A DNA stretch of 64,000 nucleotides from Rhodobacteraceae bacterium LMO-JJ12 (GTDB taxonomy: Bacteria > Pseudomonadota > Alphaproteobacteria > Rhodobacterales > Rhodobacteraceae), in the NCBI GenBank assembly GCA_021555075.1, contig JAKGBX010000001.1:1116001-1180000 (forward strand). Direction: 5' to 3'. Every line of letters starts with the position of its first letter. The stretch's first letter is position 1. Position numbers and translations under genes: made by a program. Below, piece after piece: positions 28,081 to 36,604 of this stretch. The notes under the pieces were generated by a model. The model was not told where the DNA came from. It saw only the letters and a program-made list of their open reading frames with translations, and searched no databases.

Positions 28081-28728
28081 TTAGTCTGTCAGCCGGGTAA
28101 TAAAATCAGTGAGATCAACCGTATGGTGATGGATATGTGCCGCCGCTTTGGCCGCGGGGGCGACATGAACGGTGCACATGCCCAATTGGTGCGGGACGGC
28201 GAGGTTGCGCGGATCATCTTCGAACATCGCACCTTGCGAAGGTGTCAGACCATCGCGGGTAAAGACGCGTTCAAATGCACGGGCATCGGGCTTGGGATGA
28301 AAATCGGCATGTTCAACGCCATAGATCGCATCGAAAATGCCCGAGAGACCACGCGCCGCGATCACCCGTTCGGCGTAGGGGGCTGAGCCGTTGGTGTAAA
28401 CGATCTTGCGCCCCGGTAGGGCCGCGATCCCTTGGCGGAGCTTGGTGTCGGCTTCGAGATGGTCGAGCGAGATTTCATGAACATGCGTCAGATAGGGCGT
28501 GGGATCGACATCATGTTCCTGCATCAGCCCGGCCAGCGTGGTGCCGTATTTGTGCCAGTAATGCTTGCGCAAATGATCGGCGCGGGGACGGTCTATGCCC
28601 AAGGCATCCATCACGTATTGCGTCATCCTGACTTCGATCTGATCGAAAAGCCGCGCTTGTGGCGGGTAAAGCGTATTGTCGAGGTCAAAGACCCAATATG
28701 TGACATGAGAGAAGTGCGATTTTGGCAT
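28081..28728 (-). CDS. HAD-superfamily pyrimidine 5'-nucleotidase
   Basis: 215 residues. HAD motif I is VFDLDNTLYPP (nucleophile D15 and acid D17), motif II is YTNGS (about 111-115), a lysine follows in HPKPDARAF, and motif IV is FEDDPRNL (about 169-176). The YPP after motif I and the overall length match the pyrimidine 5'-nucleotidase (SDT1/PhnN-like) group that removes phosphate from UMP or CMP. The substrate is inferred from family similarity. Confidence 0.85.
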   Translation of the reverse strand: MPKSHFSHVTYWVFDLDNTLYPPQARLFDQIEVRMTQYVMDALGIDRPRADHLRKHYWHKYGTTLAGLMQEHDVDPTPYLTHVHEISLDHLEADTKLRQGIAALPGRKIVYTNGSAPYAERVIAARGLSGIFDAIYGVEHADFHPKPDARAFERVFTRDGLTPSQGAMFEDDPRNLAVPHQLGMCTVHVAPAAKAAAHIHHHTVDLTDFITRLTD

Positions 28729-28842
28729 GGACCAAGCCTAGGACGGGTTGGGCTGTGGTGCAATGGCGCAGTCTGCGGGCATAGGGCTTGAAGCATGGAC
28801 CGTTTAGGGGTCTAGTCGGGCCGGGGAATACAAGGGATTGAG

Positions 28843-29490
28843 ATGAAAGAGGCCAGATCAGCGCAGAAAGACGCCTATTCGCTCTTGTTGGAGGCGATCG
28901 ACGTAGGAGAGTTTGAGCCGGGAGATCGGTTGGTGGAGAGTGATCTGGCGGAGAAATTCGGCGTGTCGCGCACGCCGATCCGCGAGGCGTTGCAACGGCT
29001 GGAAACTCAGCAACTTCTGACCCGTGACGGGCGCAGTCTGATCGTGGCGTCGCTGGATCACAACCAGATGGCCGAGCTTTATGTGGTGCGCGCCGAGCTG
29101 GAGGGATTGGCTGCAAGGCTGGCGGCGAAACATGCCACCGATGAAGAGGTGCGCGTGCTGCGCGAGATGGTGGCAGAGGACAAGAAGTTGACGGCAGATG
29201 CTGCGGCGCTGGCGCGGGCCAATCGGCGGTTTCATCGGCAATTGCATCTTGCGTCGCATAACCGATTTCTGGTGCAACAGCTTAACCTTGTGCATCAGTC
29301 CATGGCCTTGATGGAGACCACATCTCTGGCTGTCGAAGGGCGCGGCGAAACGGCGATGGATGAGCACGCCGCAATTGTCGCCGCGATTGAGGCGCGTGAC
29401 GAAGACCGCGCGCAACGCGCCCTCAAAGATCACATTTCACAGGCTTTCGTGACCCGGCTCAAGCTCGATGCGCGGGCTGTCGAAGGCTAG
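28843..29490 (+). CDS. GntR-family (FCD domain) transcriptional regulator
   Basis: 215 residues. A winged helix N-terminus carries GDRLVESDLAEKFGVSRTPIREALQRLETQQLL (about 27-59, given here as one motif region with key residues E33, R43, P45, R47 and E48); an FCD ligand-binding domain of six helices follows (AELEGLAARLAAKHA, HRQLHLASHN, DEHAAIVAAI). The metal-binding His residues of FCD domains are visible in the last two segments. The 3' end overlaps the converging glycosyltransferase gene by 54 bases. The regulated genes and effector are unknown. Confidence 0.88.
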   Translation: MKEARSAQKDAYSLLLEAIDVGEFEPGDRLVESDLAEKFGVSRTPIREALQRLETQQLLTRDGRSLIVASLDHNQMAELYVVRAELEGLAARLAAKHATDEEVRVLREMVAEDKKLTADAAALARANRRFHRQLHLASHNRFLVQQLNLVHQSMALMETTSLAVEGRGETAMDEHAAIVAAIEARDEDRAQRALKDHISQAFVTRLKLDARAVEG

Positions 29491-31350
29491 GGCGTTGGCG
29501 CTGTCGAGGGAATGACCGTGTTGGGTCTTGTCCCAGAAGAACGGCTGAAACACCAATTCGAAAAGCGCCTTGTAAGCTGCGATGGCGCCGATCGGATAAT
29601 AGAAATGCAGTGTCGGCACCCAAGCCAGAAGATGCCGGTGTTTCGGGCCAGACACGGCAGTGGCGTTGACCAGGATGGTGATGACCTCGACCAACAGGAA
29701 GAACAGCCCGAAACCCAGCAGAAACGACCGTGGCATGAGCGGGTCGAGCGGGTGTGGCAAGCCCAACAGAACCAGCCAGAAAGACCATAGAAACGGCGCA
29801 AGAACGAATTGCGACAGGGCGGTAATGAAATGCGCCTGAAAGCCCCAGAACTTCAGGTGCCCCATCTGTTGATAGAACTTGAGCGGGTTTCGCATGTGCA
29901 CGAGGTAAGTGACCATATAGCCTTTGAGCCAGCGTGAACGTTGGCGCACCCAAGGCCAGAATCGGCAATTTGCCTCTTCGCCGGTCGTGGTGGTGATCAT
30001 TTCGGTTCGGTAGCCATGGCGCGCCAGTCGGAAGCCGAGATCGGCGTCTTCGGTGACGTTATGCGCATCCCAACCGCCCAAGATTTCAAGCACGTCGCGG
30101 CGAAAAAAGAGCGTGGTGCCGCCCAGCGGAATAGCCAGCCCGAGCCGCGCCATACCAGGCAGCATCAGACGGAACCATGCGGCGTATTCCACCGTGAAAC
30201 ATCGCGCCAACCAGTTCTGTCGGCTGTTATAGTAATCCAGCACGCCTTGCAGACAGACGACGTCTTTGGGCACCTGCGCGAAACGTTCGACCACGCGGTC
30301 GATCTGATCGGGGTCGGGGGCGTCCTCGGCATCCCAGATCCCGACGATATCGCCATCGCAGAAATCGAGCGCATAGTTCATTGCACGTGGTTTCGTCTTG
30401 GGCACGCCTTCGGGCACTTCGACCACACGGATCCAGGGTGGCAGCGAGCAGCCGTCGATGGTTTGCCGTGTGAGCGCGTCGTTTTCCTCGAGTACCAACA
30501 CCACATCGAGCAGTGGTTTGGGGTAGGTCAGTCGGCTCAGGCGGGCGACAAGATGCTGAGCGATTTCGGTTTCCTTGAAAAGCGGCACCAGTACCGAAAC
30601 GCGCGGTTGTGCGCTTTGGCTGGCTGGCGGCGCGAGGCCGGGTTGGGCACTGGGAGCGGACATATGCGCGACATAGGACGCAAGCCGCAAGCCGGCCGCG
30701 ACAAGCAGTGTGAAACTGGCCCAGAGTGCGAGGGCGGCAAAGACATAGGTGGGCTGCCAGAGAGTGAGGGCGAGGAGCAGTGCGACGCCCAGCAATGTGA
30801 GGCCGAGACGGCGACGTCCGGCGGGTTGCCAATTGCGGCAACTTTCAGAGATTGGCACACGCGCCGAGGCGTTTGCGGTAAGCGTTTCGCGGTGGATTCG
30901 CGCCAGTTCAGACTGAATATCACAGGCCGGGGCGAGGACGAGCTCGGCCTGCGGCGCACGCTCACCCATGAGGCTGAGAACGTGGGTGAAATCCTCGAGT
31001 CGAGAGGCCACAATACGCAGGCTGGTGCCATCGGCAGAACGGCGCCAGGCCAGGACACTGTGGTTGAGGCAGAGCCGCAGCGGGATCAGCTTGGCAAGCT
31101 CGGGGGTTGCTGGGGCGCGGGCAAGATCGACACGGGGCAGGCCGTGGAACCGCGACAGGGCAGTTATCATCTCATCGGCGCTGAACTGACCTTCGGAAAT
31201 CAGGATGCGATCAAGTGAGGTCCGGCAGTTGGCTTGAATGTTGCGCGCCTCAAGAAGCGCGCTGGCAGTGATCAGGCCGGAACCGAGGAGATAGCGGCCG
31301 AAATCATCGCCGGTTTGCCGCCCGTCGGGAAGATGACGCGCTTGCTGCAT
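29437..31350 (-). CDS. Membrane glycosyltransferase family 2 with GspE_N/MshEN-like N-terminal domain
   Basis: 637 residues from the ATG at 31350; an upstream start at 31395 is also open. Residues about 14-160 resemble the N-terminal domain of type II secretion ATPases (GspE_N/MshEN). Two membrane helices (about 182-198 and 203-222) precede a GT2 catalytic domain with RVSVLVPLFKE (250), WDAED (339-343), TEDADLGFR (433-441) and Q470..R473-W474, the motif set of processive cellulose- or chitin-synthase-like enzymes. About four more helices follow. It probably makes or exports an extracellular polysaccharide at the inner membrane. The sugar is unknown. MshEN domains bind c-di-GMP in other proteins. 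Confidence 0.82.
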   Translation of the reverse strand: MQQARHLPDGRQTGDDFGRYLLGSGLITASALLEARNIQANCRTSLDRILISEGQFSADEMITALSRFHGLPRVDLARAPATPELAKLIPLRLCLNHSVLAWRRSADGTSLRIVASRLEDFTHVLSLMGERAPQAELVLAPACDIQSELARIHRETLTANASARVPISESCRNWQPAGRRRLGLTLLGVALLLALTLWQPTYVFAALALWASFTLLVAAGLRLASYVAHMSAPSAQPGLAPPASQSAQPRVSVLVPLFKETEIAQHLVARLSRLTYPKPLLDVVLVLEENDALTRQTIDGCSLPPWIRVVEVPEGVPKTKPRAMNYALDFCDGDIVGIWDAEDAPDPDQIDRVVERFAQVPKDVVCLQGVLDYYNSRQNWLARCFTVEYAAWFRLMLPGMARLGLAIPLGGTTLFFRRDVLEILGGWDAHNVTEDADLGFRLARHGYRTEMITTTTGEEANCRFWPWVRQRSRWLKGYMVTYLVHMRNPLKFYQQMGHLKFWGFQAHFITALSQFVLAPFLWSFWLVLLGLPHPLDPLMPRSFLLGFGLFFLLVEVITILVNATAVSGPKHRHLLAWVPTLHFYYPIGAIAAYKALFELVFQPFFWDKTQHGHSLDSANALAFDSPRIELEPGHESL

Positions 31351-31456
31351 TGGTTTTCCTAACCCTTGATCCACCCGGAGGTGGGATTGTCCCAAGGGTT
31401 AGAAAGCCTTCAAGTTTGTTAAAATTTGGTTAAATTCTGACTGGGTTACGTCGGGC

Positions 31457-31476
31457 TTACCTTACGTAAAGGTTAA
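31457..31476. promoter_or_regulatory. Near-palindrome around TTACGTAA upstream of the glycosyltransferase
   Basis: TTACCTTACGTAAAGGTTAA contains the perfect 8-base palindrome TTACGTAA (31462-31469) within larger imperfect symmetry. It lies about 110 bases upstream of the glycosyltransferase start and after the carA terminator, in the position of an operator. A similar element occurs near 46755. Confidence 0.4.
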
Positions 31477-31507
31477 TGCAACTTAACCTACTCACCCTGA
31501 GATAAGG

Positions 31508-31535
31508 AAAAAACGCGCTCAGGCGGCGCGTTTTT
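31508..31535 (-). terminator. carA terminator whose loop holds the stop codon
   Basis: On the minus strand AAAAACGCGC pairs with GCGCGTTTTT around a 7-base loop (31519-31525). The carA TGA (31519-31521) lies inside the loop. The T-run after the second arm makes it a strong intrinsic terminator that begins within the last codons. Confidence 0.8.
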
Positions 31536-32679
31536 CCATTTCTGCGGCAAAACGCTCAAACAAATAGAAGCTGTCTTGCGGGCCGGGAGACGCTTCGGGG
31601 TGGTATTGCACCGACCAGACGGGGCGGTCTTCAATCCGAATACCGCAATTGCTACCGTCAAAAAGTGAAACATGTGTTTCCAGCACGCCCGCGGGCAGGC
31701 TTTGACTATCGACCGTGAAGCCGTGGTTCATCGAGGTGATCTCGACCTTGCCAGTTTCCAGATCCTTTACCGGATGGTTGGCGCCATGGTGGCCGTGATT
31801 CATCTTGACCGTCTTGGCACCCAGCGCGAGCGCCAGCATCTGATGGCCGAGGCAGATACCAAAGACCGGCACATCGGTGCGATCCAGAATGTCGCGGATC
31901 ATCGGCACGGCATAAACGCCGGTGGCCGCCGGATCACCGGGGCCGTTGGAGAGGAACACGCCATCGGGGGAATGCGCCAGGACTTCGTCGGCTGTGGCGC
32001 TGGCGGGCAAGACGGTGACATCGCAGCCCACGGATGCAAGGCAGCGCAGGATATTGCGCTTGGCACCGTAATCGATAGCCACGACCTTGTATTTCGGCGC
32101 GTCCTGGCGCGGATAGCCATCGGGCCAGGCCCAACGCATTTCATCCCAGCGATAGCTTTGCGCACAGCTTACTTCGGCTGCGAGATCCATGCCTTCGAGC
32201 CCGGCAAAGCCGCGCGCGGCAGCGACCAGTGCTTCGATGTCGAACTTGCCTTCCGGGTCGTATGACAATGCGACATGCGGCGCGCCCTGTTGGCGGATCG
32301 CGCGGGTCAGACGGCGGGTATCGACGCCGCCGATGGCGATGCGCCCGCGTGCAGCCAGCCAACCCGAAAGCGGCTCGGCGGCGCGCCAATTGCTGGGCTC
32401 GGTCGGATCCCATTTCACCACCATGCCCGAGGCCACGGGATCGCCGGTTTCGTCATCGTCGGGGTTGACCCCGACATTGCCGATATGGGGGAAAGTGAAG
32501 GTCACGACCTGTCCGGCATAGGAGGGATCGGTCATGATTTCCTGATAGCCGGTCATGGCGGTATTGAAACAAAGCTCGGCGGTGGTCATTCCGGTGGCTC
32601 CAAAGCCATGGCCGAAAAACAAGGTGCCGTCAGCCAGCGCCAGGCAGGCGGTGGGGCGATTATGGTTGTCGAGCGCCAT
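31519..32679 (-). CDS. carA: Carbamoyl-phosphate synthase small (glutaminase) subunit
   Basis: 386 residues. The N-terminal CarA domain (CLALADGTLFFGHGFG, TGYQEIMTDPSYAGQ) is followed by a class I glutamine amidotransferase with VFGICLGHQML (catalytic Cys) and VQYHPEASPGP (catalytic His and Glu). It supplies ammonia from glutamine to the large subunit for carbamoyl phosphate, feeding arginine and pyrimidine synthesis. carB is not in the window. The gene is divergent from yqeY. Confidence 0.96.
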   Translation of the reverse strand: MALDNHNRPTACLALADGTLFFGHGFGATGMTTAELCFNTAMTGYQEIMTDPSYAGQVVTFTFPHIGNVGVNPDDDETGDPVASGMVVKWDPTEPSNWRAAEPLSGWLAARGRIAIGGVDTRRLTRAIRQQGAPHVALSYDPEGKFDIEALVAAARGFAGLEGMDLAAEVSCAQSYRWDEMRWAWPDGYPRQDAPKYKVVAIDYGAKRNILRCLASVGCDVTVLPASATADEVLAHSPDGVFLSNGPGDPAATGVYAVPMIRDILDRTDVPVFGICLGHQMLALALGAKTVKMNHGHHGANHPVKDLETGKVEITSMNHGFTVDSQSLPAGVLETHVSLFDGSNCGIRIEDRPVWSVQYHPEASPGPQDSFYLFERFAAEMEKRAA

Positions 32680-32936
32680 GCGAGTCTCTCCGGGGGAATT
32701 TGGCGGAACCTAGGCCCGGACCCCGTAAGCGTCAAGGGGGCAGGGGGTTTGGATTGAGCATGTCGGGCTTTTGGAAAGGCATAGGGGGCATGATCGGCAA
32801 AACGCCTTTTTTTGCTCTGGATTTGACGCGAATTGGCGTCGGGTGTCGTAGCGTTATGGGCGCGCGCGCAAAACTTGCATGACGCGGCCCCATTGGGTAA
32901 GGATCGTAATTCTTGCAAACCATAAGGCTGGTAGAG

Positions 32937-33398
32937 ATGGATCTTAGAGAGCGCATCTTTGGCGCATTGAAACAGGCGATGAAGGATAGGGCAGTTGATC
33001 GGCTGTCGACCCTTCGTTTGATCAATGCCGCGATCAAGGATCGCGAAATCGCGGCGCGCAGCGAAGGCAAAGACGGCGGGGTCGACGATACCGAGATTTT
33101 GGCAATCCTTGGCAAGATGGTGAAGCAACGCCAGGAAAGCGCGCGTGCCTATGAAGAGGGCGGGCGGCTGGATCTGGCCGAGCGCGAACGCAATGAGATC
33201 GTGATCATCGAGGAATACTTGCCGCGCAAGCTGTCGGATGAGGAAGTTCAGGCGGCAGTGAGTGCAGCGATTTCCAAGGTCGAAGCCAGTTCGATCCGCG
33301 ACATGGGCAAGGTGATGGGCGAGTTGAAATCGCAGTTCACCGGCCAGATGGATTTCGGCGCTGTCGGCCCGATGATCAAGGAACGCCTGAGCGCGTGA
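32937..33398 (+). CDS. yqeY: GatB/YqeY domain protein
   Basis: 153 residues from the ATG at 32937 (MDLRERIFGALKQAMKDR); a TTG eight codons earlier is possible but has no better ribosome site. The sequence follows the YqeY family throughout: LSTLRLINAAIKDREI, IIEEYLPRKLSDEEV and the C-terminal GKVMGELK with MIKERLS. The fold is the tail domain of the GatB amidotransferase subunit, and tRNA binding is presumed. The divergent carA-yqeY arrangement is frequent in alphaproteobacteria. Confidence 0.9.
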   Translation: MDLRERIFGALKQAMKDRAVDRLSTLRLINAAIKDREIAARSEGKDGGVDDTEILAILGKMVKQRQESARAYEEGGRLDLAERERNEIVIIEEYLPRKLSDEEVQAAVSAAISKVEASSIRDMGKVMGELKSQFTGQMDFGAVGPMIKERLSA

Positions 33399-33786
33399 TC
33401 GCGGCGTGACGTGTGACGTGTGGCGGGGTGAAACTCTGCCCTGCGCCAGTATCGAGCGCGCGCCGGGTGTTGCCGGGTGGTGCACCGTCCCGACAGGTTA
33501 ACCGCTTTTGTCCGGTCAAAACCACTGTATGACTCCCGGCTGACATCCGGCTGACTCCCGGCTGTCGTCTGACATTCACAAATCATTAACGAAAAGCCTG
33601 AAACCAGCGCGCGGTGGTGTTGCGCGTGCGGTGCCATTTGCATGGGCACCGTCACGGTGGTCTCAGGCGTCGTTAATGCAAGATTGATAGCTCCCTTTCC
33701 TGTCCGGGCGGTTGTGCTGCGGGACGTGATGGAATTTGCAACAAGCAACCCTCTGCGCCCGCCGCAGGGTGTGGAAAGGGAACCTT
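33399..33786. other. 388-base gap with tandem repeat before the beta-helix gene
   Basis: No gene was found on either strand. The stretch contains three tandem copies of an 11-base unit (33530-33562), a GTTAAC at 33497-33502, and AT-rich sequence with CATTAACG near 33585. The promoter of the beta-helix gene is expected in the last 150 bases, but no convincing -35/-10 pair was seen. Confidence 0.5.
33530..33562 (+). repeat. Three tandem copies of an 11-base repeat
   Basis: TGACTCCCGGC (33530), TGACATCCGGC (33541) and TGACTCCCGGC (33552) follow head to tail; the first and third are identical and the middle differs at two bases. Eleven bases is about one helical turn, so the copies face the same side of DNA. 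Confidence 0.85.
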
Positions 33787-36069
33787 ATGAACAAGGCGAT
33801 TACCGATGGTGTGGTCTTTATGCCGCCCGCATTCGCGAACGGACTTGATGTATGGTCGCGCCAGGATGGCACGCCAGGCTCGGACACTTACGAAAATGCG
33901 ATGAACGCGGCCTTTGTGGTTGCGGATCAGGACTTCGCCGGTTGCATGGAATTGCAGAAGGTCGATGCCACGCAAAAGCTGCGCTATATGGGCGAAACGC
34001 CGCTGTTGCCGGGCTGTTACCTGCGCATCACCGCGCGGGTTAAGGCGATGAGTGGCAACCTGCCCGCCGTGCGCATCGCGGCCTGGGCCGGGGGCGCGGG
34101 CGGCGCGCATGTGCCCGGTTTGATCGAAACCGGGCCTGCCACGGTATTGTCCAGCTATGGCGAGGTTGTCGAGGTGAGCGCGATTGTCGGTGCGGGCCGA
34201 CGTGGCGGGGTCGATATGGTGTGGGGCGCGGCGGCGCTCTATGGCCATTTCGGGCTTGATCTGAGCGGACCGTCGGGCGGGATCGTGCGGATCGACGACA
34301 TTGTCATCGAGGATATCACCAGCGCCTTTTTGCGCGACATGATGGGAACGGTGGATGTGCGTGATTATGGCGCGCTGGGCGATGGGGTCAGCGACGATCT
34401 GGCCGCGTTCGAGGCGGCGGATGCGGATGCGGCAGGGCGCACTGTGGTGGTCCCTGCGGGGGTTTATCACCTGGGGGAGTCCATGACATTCGAGAGCCGG
34501 GTGCAGTTTGAGGGCACGGTCACGATGCCTGATACGGCGGTGTTTTCGCTGACCCGGAATTTTGATCTTCCTGCCTATATCGACGCATTCGGCGATGATG
34601 TGTTGGCCTTCAAGAAGGCGTTTCAATCGCTCTTGGGCGGGTCGGGGCATGAATCGCTTGATATGGGCGGGCGCGTCGTCGTGGTATCCGAGCCGATTGA
34701 TTTGAGTGCTGCGGCGCCCAATCGCACCACCTATGCCACCCGCCGGGTGATCCGTAACGGGCAGTTTGATGCGCGTGACACTGCCGCCTGGGATGAGGAT
34801 GTGGTGACCAGCGTGGCGAGCTATTCCCCCACTGACGGGCGCAAGCTTTCCGGGGTGGTGAATGTTGCCAATATCGCGGTGGGATCTTTGGTTGAAGGCA
34901 CGGGCGTGGGCCGCGAGGTCTATGTGCGCGCGAAGAATGTGGCGACGCAGGAGATCACGCTCAACTGTGAGCTTTATGACGCCGATGGCACGCAGAATTT
35001 CACCTTTCGACGGTTCAAATACCTGCTTGATTTCAGCGGGTTTGCGCGGATCGACAAGCTGGGTCTGACCGATATCGAGTTTCAGTGCGGCGGGCGCTCA
35101 AGCGGTATCATGCTGGCGCCCACGGGGGTGGCCTTTCGGATCAGCGATTGTTTCATCACCCGGCCCAGGGATCGCGGGATCACCAGCCCCGGCGAGGGGT
35201 GTCAGGGGCTGACGGTAGATCGCTGTCAGTTTTTGTCGGAGGAGACCGGGGTGTTGGCGCAGAACCGCCGCTCGATTGTGATGAATACGGCGGGCAGTGA
35301 TGTGAAGCTGCGCGACAACCGCTCGACGCGGTTTCGCCATTTTGCGGTGATGGCGGGCACCGGGTCGATCATCACGGGCAACCATTTCTTTCAAGGGGAT
35401 GATGCGTCAAACGGGCTGCGCATGGCGGGGATCGTGTTTACCGCGCCCAACACGCGCGCGATTGTGAATGGCAATTATGTCGACAATTGCTTCCTTGAAT
35501 GGACCAACGAGCACGACAACGCGCCGGAATATTCCTCGGAATTGTCGTTCAGCCAATTGAATGTCAGCGACAACGTGTTTTTGACCAGCCATGTCGCGCC
35601 GTGGTTCTCGTTCATCGTGGTCAAGCCCTATGGTGCGGGGCATTACCTTAATCATGTGGTGGTGCAGGGCAATCTGTTCCGCACCATCGGCGGCAATATC
35701 GAGCGGGTCGAGCGCGTGGATACCAGCTTTGCCGATCTCAATTATGATCGCACCGTGAACGTGACCTTTAGCGACAACATGTTCAAACTAATCGACAATC
35801 CGGCGTCCAATCCGCTGTTGGTGAACCACAGCCAAGCCAGCGCGGCGCAGGTCTGGACGGTGAATTGCGCGCCCAACCTGCCGTTTGGCGGCTACGCACG
35901 CAATGTGGAATCGGTGCAGCCGATTGGCGCGATCTTGGACGCTGCGGGTGCGGTGCGCCATGTGCAGCCCTACGTGAACCTCAAAAAGGGGGAGAATGAC
36001 GACCAGATCGAGGTTGTCTGGGATCAGGCGTTGCGCGGCGAGGTGGCCGTGAAGGTGCGCATGGACTGA
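33787..36069 (+). CDS. Right-handed beta-helix (pectate lyase-3 / GH28-related) protein
   Basis: 760 residues from the ATG at 33787. Residues about 1-190 form a beta-rich N-terminal region of carbohydrate-binding character. A pectate-lyase-3-type start, VDVRDYGALGDGVSDDLAAF (about 195-214), with PAGVYHLGESM, follows, and then a long run of short beta turns up to about residue 670. No signal peptide, transmembrane segment or Ca-binding RTX repeat is visible, so how it could leave the cell is unclear. The fold occurs in polysaccharide lyases and in phage tailspikes. It is a single gene with its own terminator. Confidence 0.75.
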   Translation: MNKAITDGVVFMPPAFANGLDVWSRQDGTPGSDTYENAMNAAFVVADQDFAGCMELQKVDATQKLRYMGETPLLPGCYLRITARVKAMSGNLPAVRIAAWAGGAGGAHVPGLIETGPATVLSSYGEVVEVSAIVGAGRRGGVDMVWGAAALYGHFGLDLSGPSGGIVRIDDIVIEDITSAFLRDMMGTVDVRDYGALGDGVSDDLAAFEAADADAAGRTVVVPAGVYHLGESMTFESRVQFEGTVTMPDTAVFSLTRNFDLPAYIDAFGDDVLAFKKAFQSLLGGSGHESLDMGGRVVVVSEPIDLSAAAPNRTTYATRRVIRNGQFDARDTAAWDEDVVTSVASYSPTDGRKLSGVVNVANIAVGSLVEGTGVGREVYVRAKNVATQEITLNCELYDADGTQNFTFRRFKYLLDFSGFARIDKLGLTDIEFQCGGRSSGIMLAPTGVAFRISDCFITRPRDRGITSPGEGCQGLTVDRCQFLSEETGVLAQNRRSIVMNTAGSDVKLRDNRSTRFRHFAVMAGTGSIITGNHFFQGDDASNGLRMAGIVFTAPNTRAIVNGNYVDNCFLEWTNEHDNAPEYSSELSFSQLNVSDNVFLTSHVAPWFSFIVVKPYGAGHYLNHVVVQGNLFRTIGGNIERVERVDTSFADLNYDRTVNVTFSDNMFKLIDNPASNPLLVNHSQASAAQVWTVNCAPNLPFGGYARNVESVQPIGAILDAAGAVRHVQPYVNLKKGENDDQIEVVWDQALRGEVAVKVRMD

Positions 36070-36101
36070 GGGCAGGTTTGGTTTGGGTTTGAATGAAGGG
36101 A

Positions 36102-36129
36102 AGGGGCGCCTCGTAATGGGCGCCCTTTT
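36102..36129 (+). terminator. Rho-independent terminator after the beta-helix gene
   Basis: GGGCGCC (36104-36110) pairs with GGCGCCC (36119-36125) and is followed by TTTT, 32 bases after the stop codon. Confidence 0.8.
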
Positions 36130-36170
36130 GGGTGGTGTGGCGGAGGGCGTGGGCGCGGCAGCCTGTGGGT

Positions 36171-36569
36171 TTAGCCGGTTTTGGCGTGTGCCGGCGCAGA
36201 TGCGGGAATTGGCGCGCTGGGCTGTTGCTTCCGGGCTTTCACCGAGTCGATGTAGTGTTCGCCCCATTGGCTGATCGCTTCAATGACCGGCGCGGTGCTT
36301 TTGCCGATGTCGGTCAGGGAATATTCGACCTTGGGCGGGACGGTGGCATAGGGGACGCGATTGACTATGCCATGCTCTTGAAGATGTTTGAGTTCTTTTG
36401 TCAGCATACGGGTGGAAATTCCGGGGATGGCGCGTTCAAGTTCTTTGAAGCGCAGGGTTCCGCGGGATGACAACACATAGAGGATGGCGAACTTCCAGCG
36501 GCCTTCCAGCATGCTCATCGCGAGGTGGAAGGGGCATTGAATGAAGTCTTCAAACGTCTTTTCTGCCAT
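36171..36569 (-). CDS. HxlR-family transcriptional regulator
   Basis: 132 residues. It has the HxlR winged-helix pattern: CPFHLAMSMLEGRWKFAILYVL (C12 and the helix with GRWKF), LRFKELERAIPGISTRMLTKELKHLQEHG, and YSLTDIGKS. It ends in an Ala/Pro-rich tail of about 20 residues. The family senses oxidised or electrophilic compounds, often through the N-terminal Cys. It is divergent from an NTF2-like and an SDR gene, which it probably controls through the palindrome at 36605-36618. Confidence 0.9.
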   Translation of the reverse strand: MAEKTFEDFIQCPFHLAMSMLEGRWKFAILYVLSSRGTLRFKELERAIPGISTRMLTKELKHLQEHGIVNRVPYATVPPKVEYSLTDIGKSTAPVIEAISQWGEHYIDSVKARKQQPSAPIPASAPAHAKTG

Positions 36570-36604
36570 GTCTTTCCCCTTGTTTCATGCATTACTTACA
36601 TTTC

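Noticed and set aside
29941-31218. 425-codon plus-strand open frame
   Set aside because: Antisense to the glycosyltransferase, whose catalytic motifs are intact; composition is that of a shadow frame.
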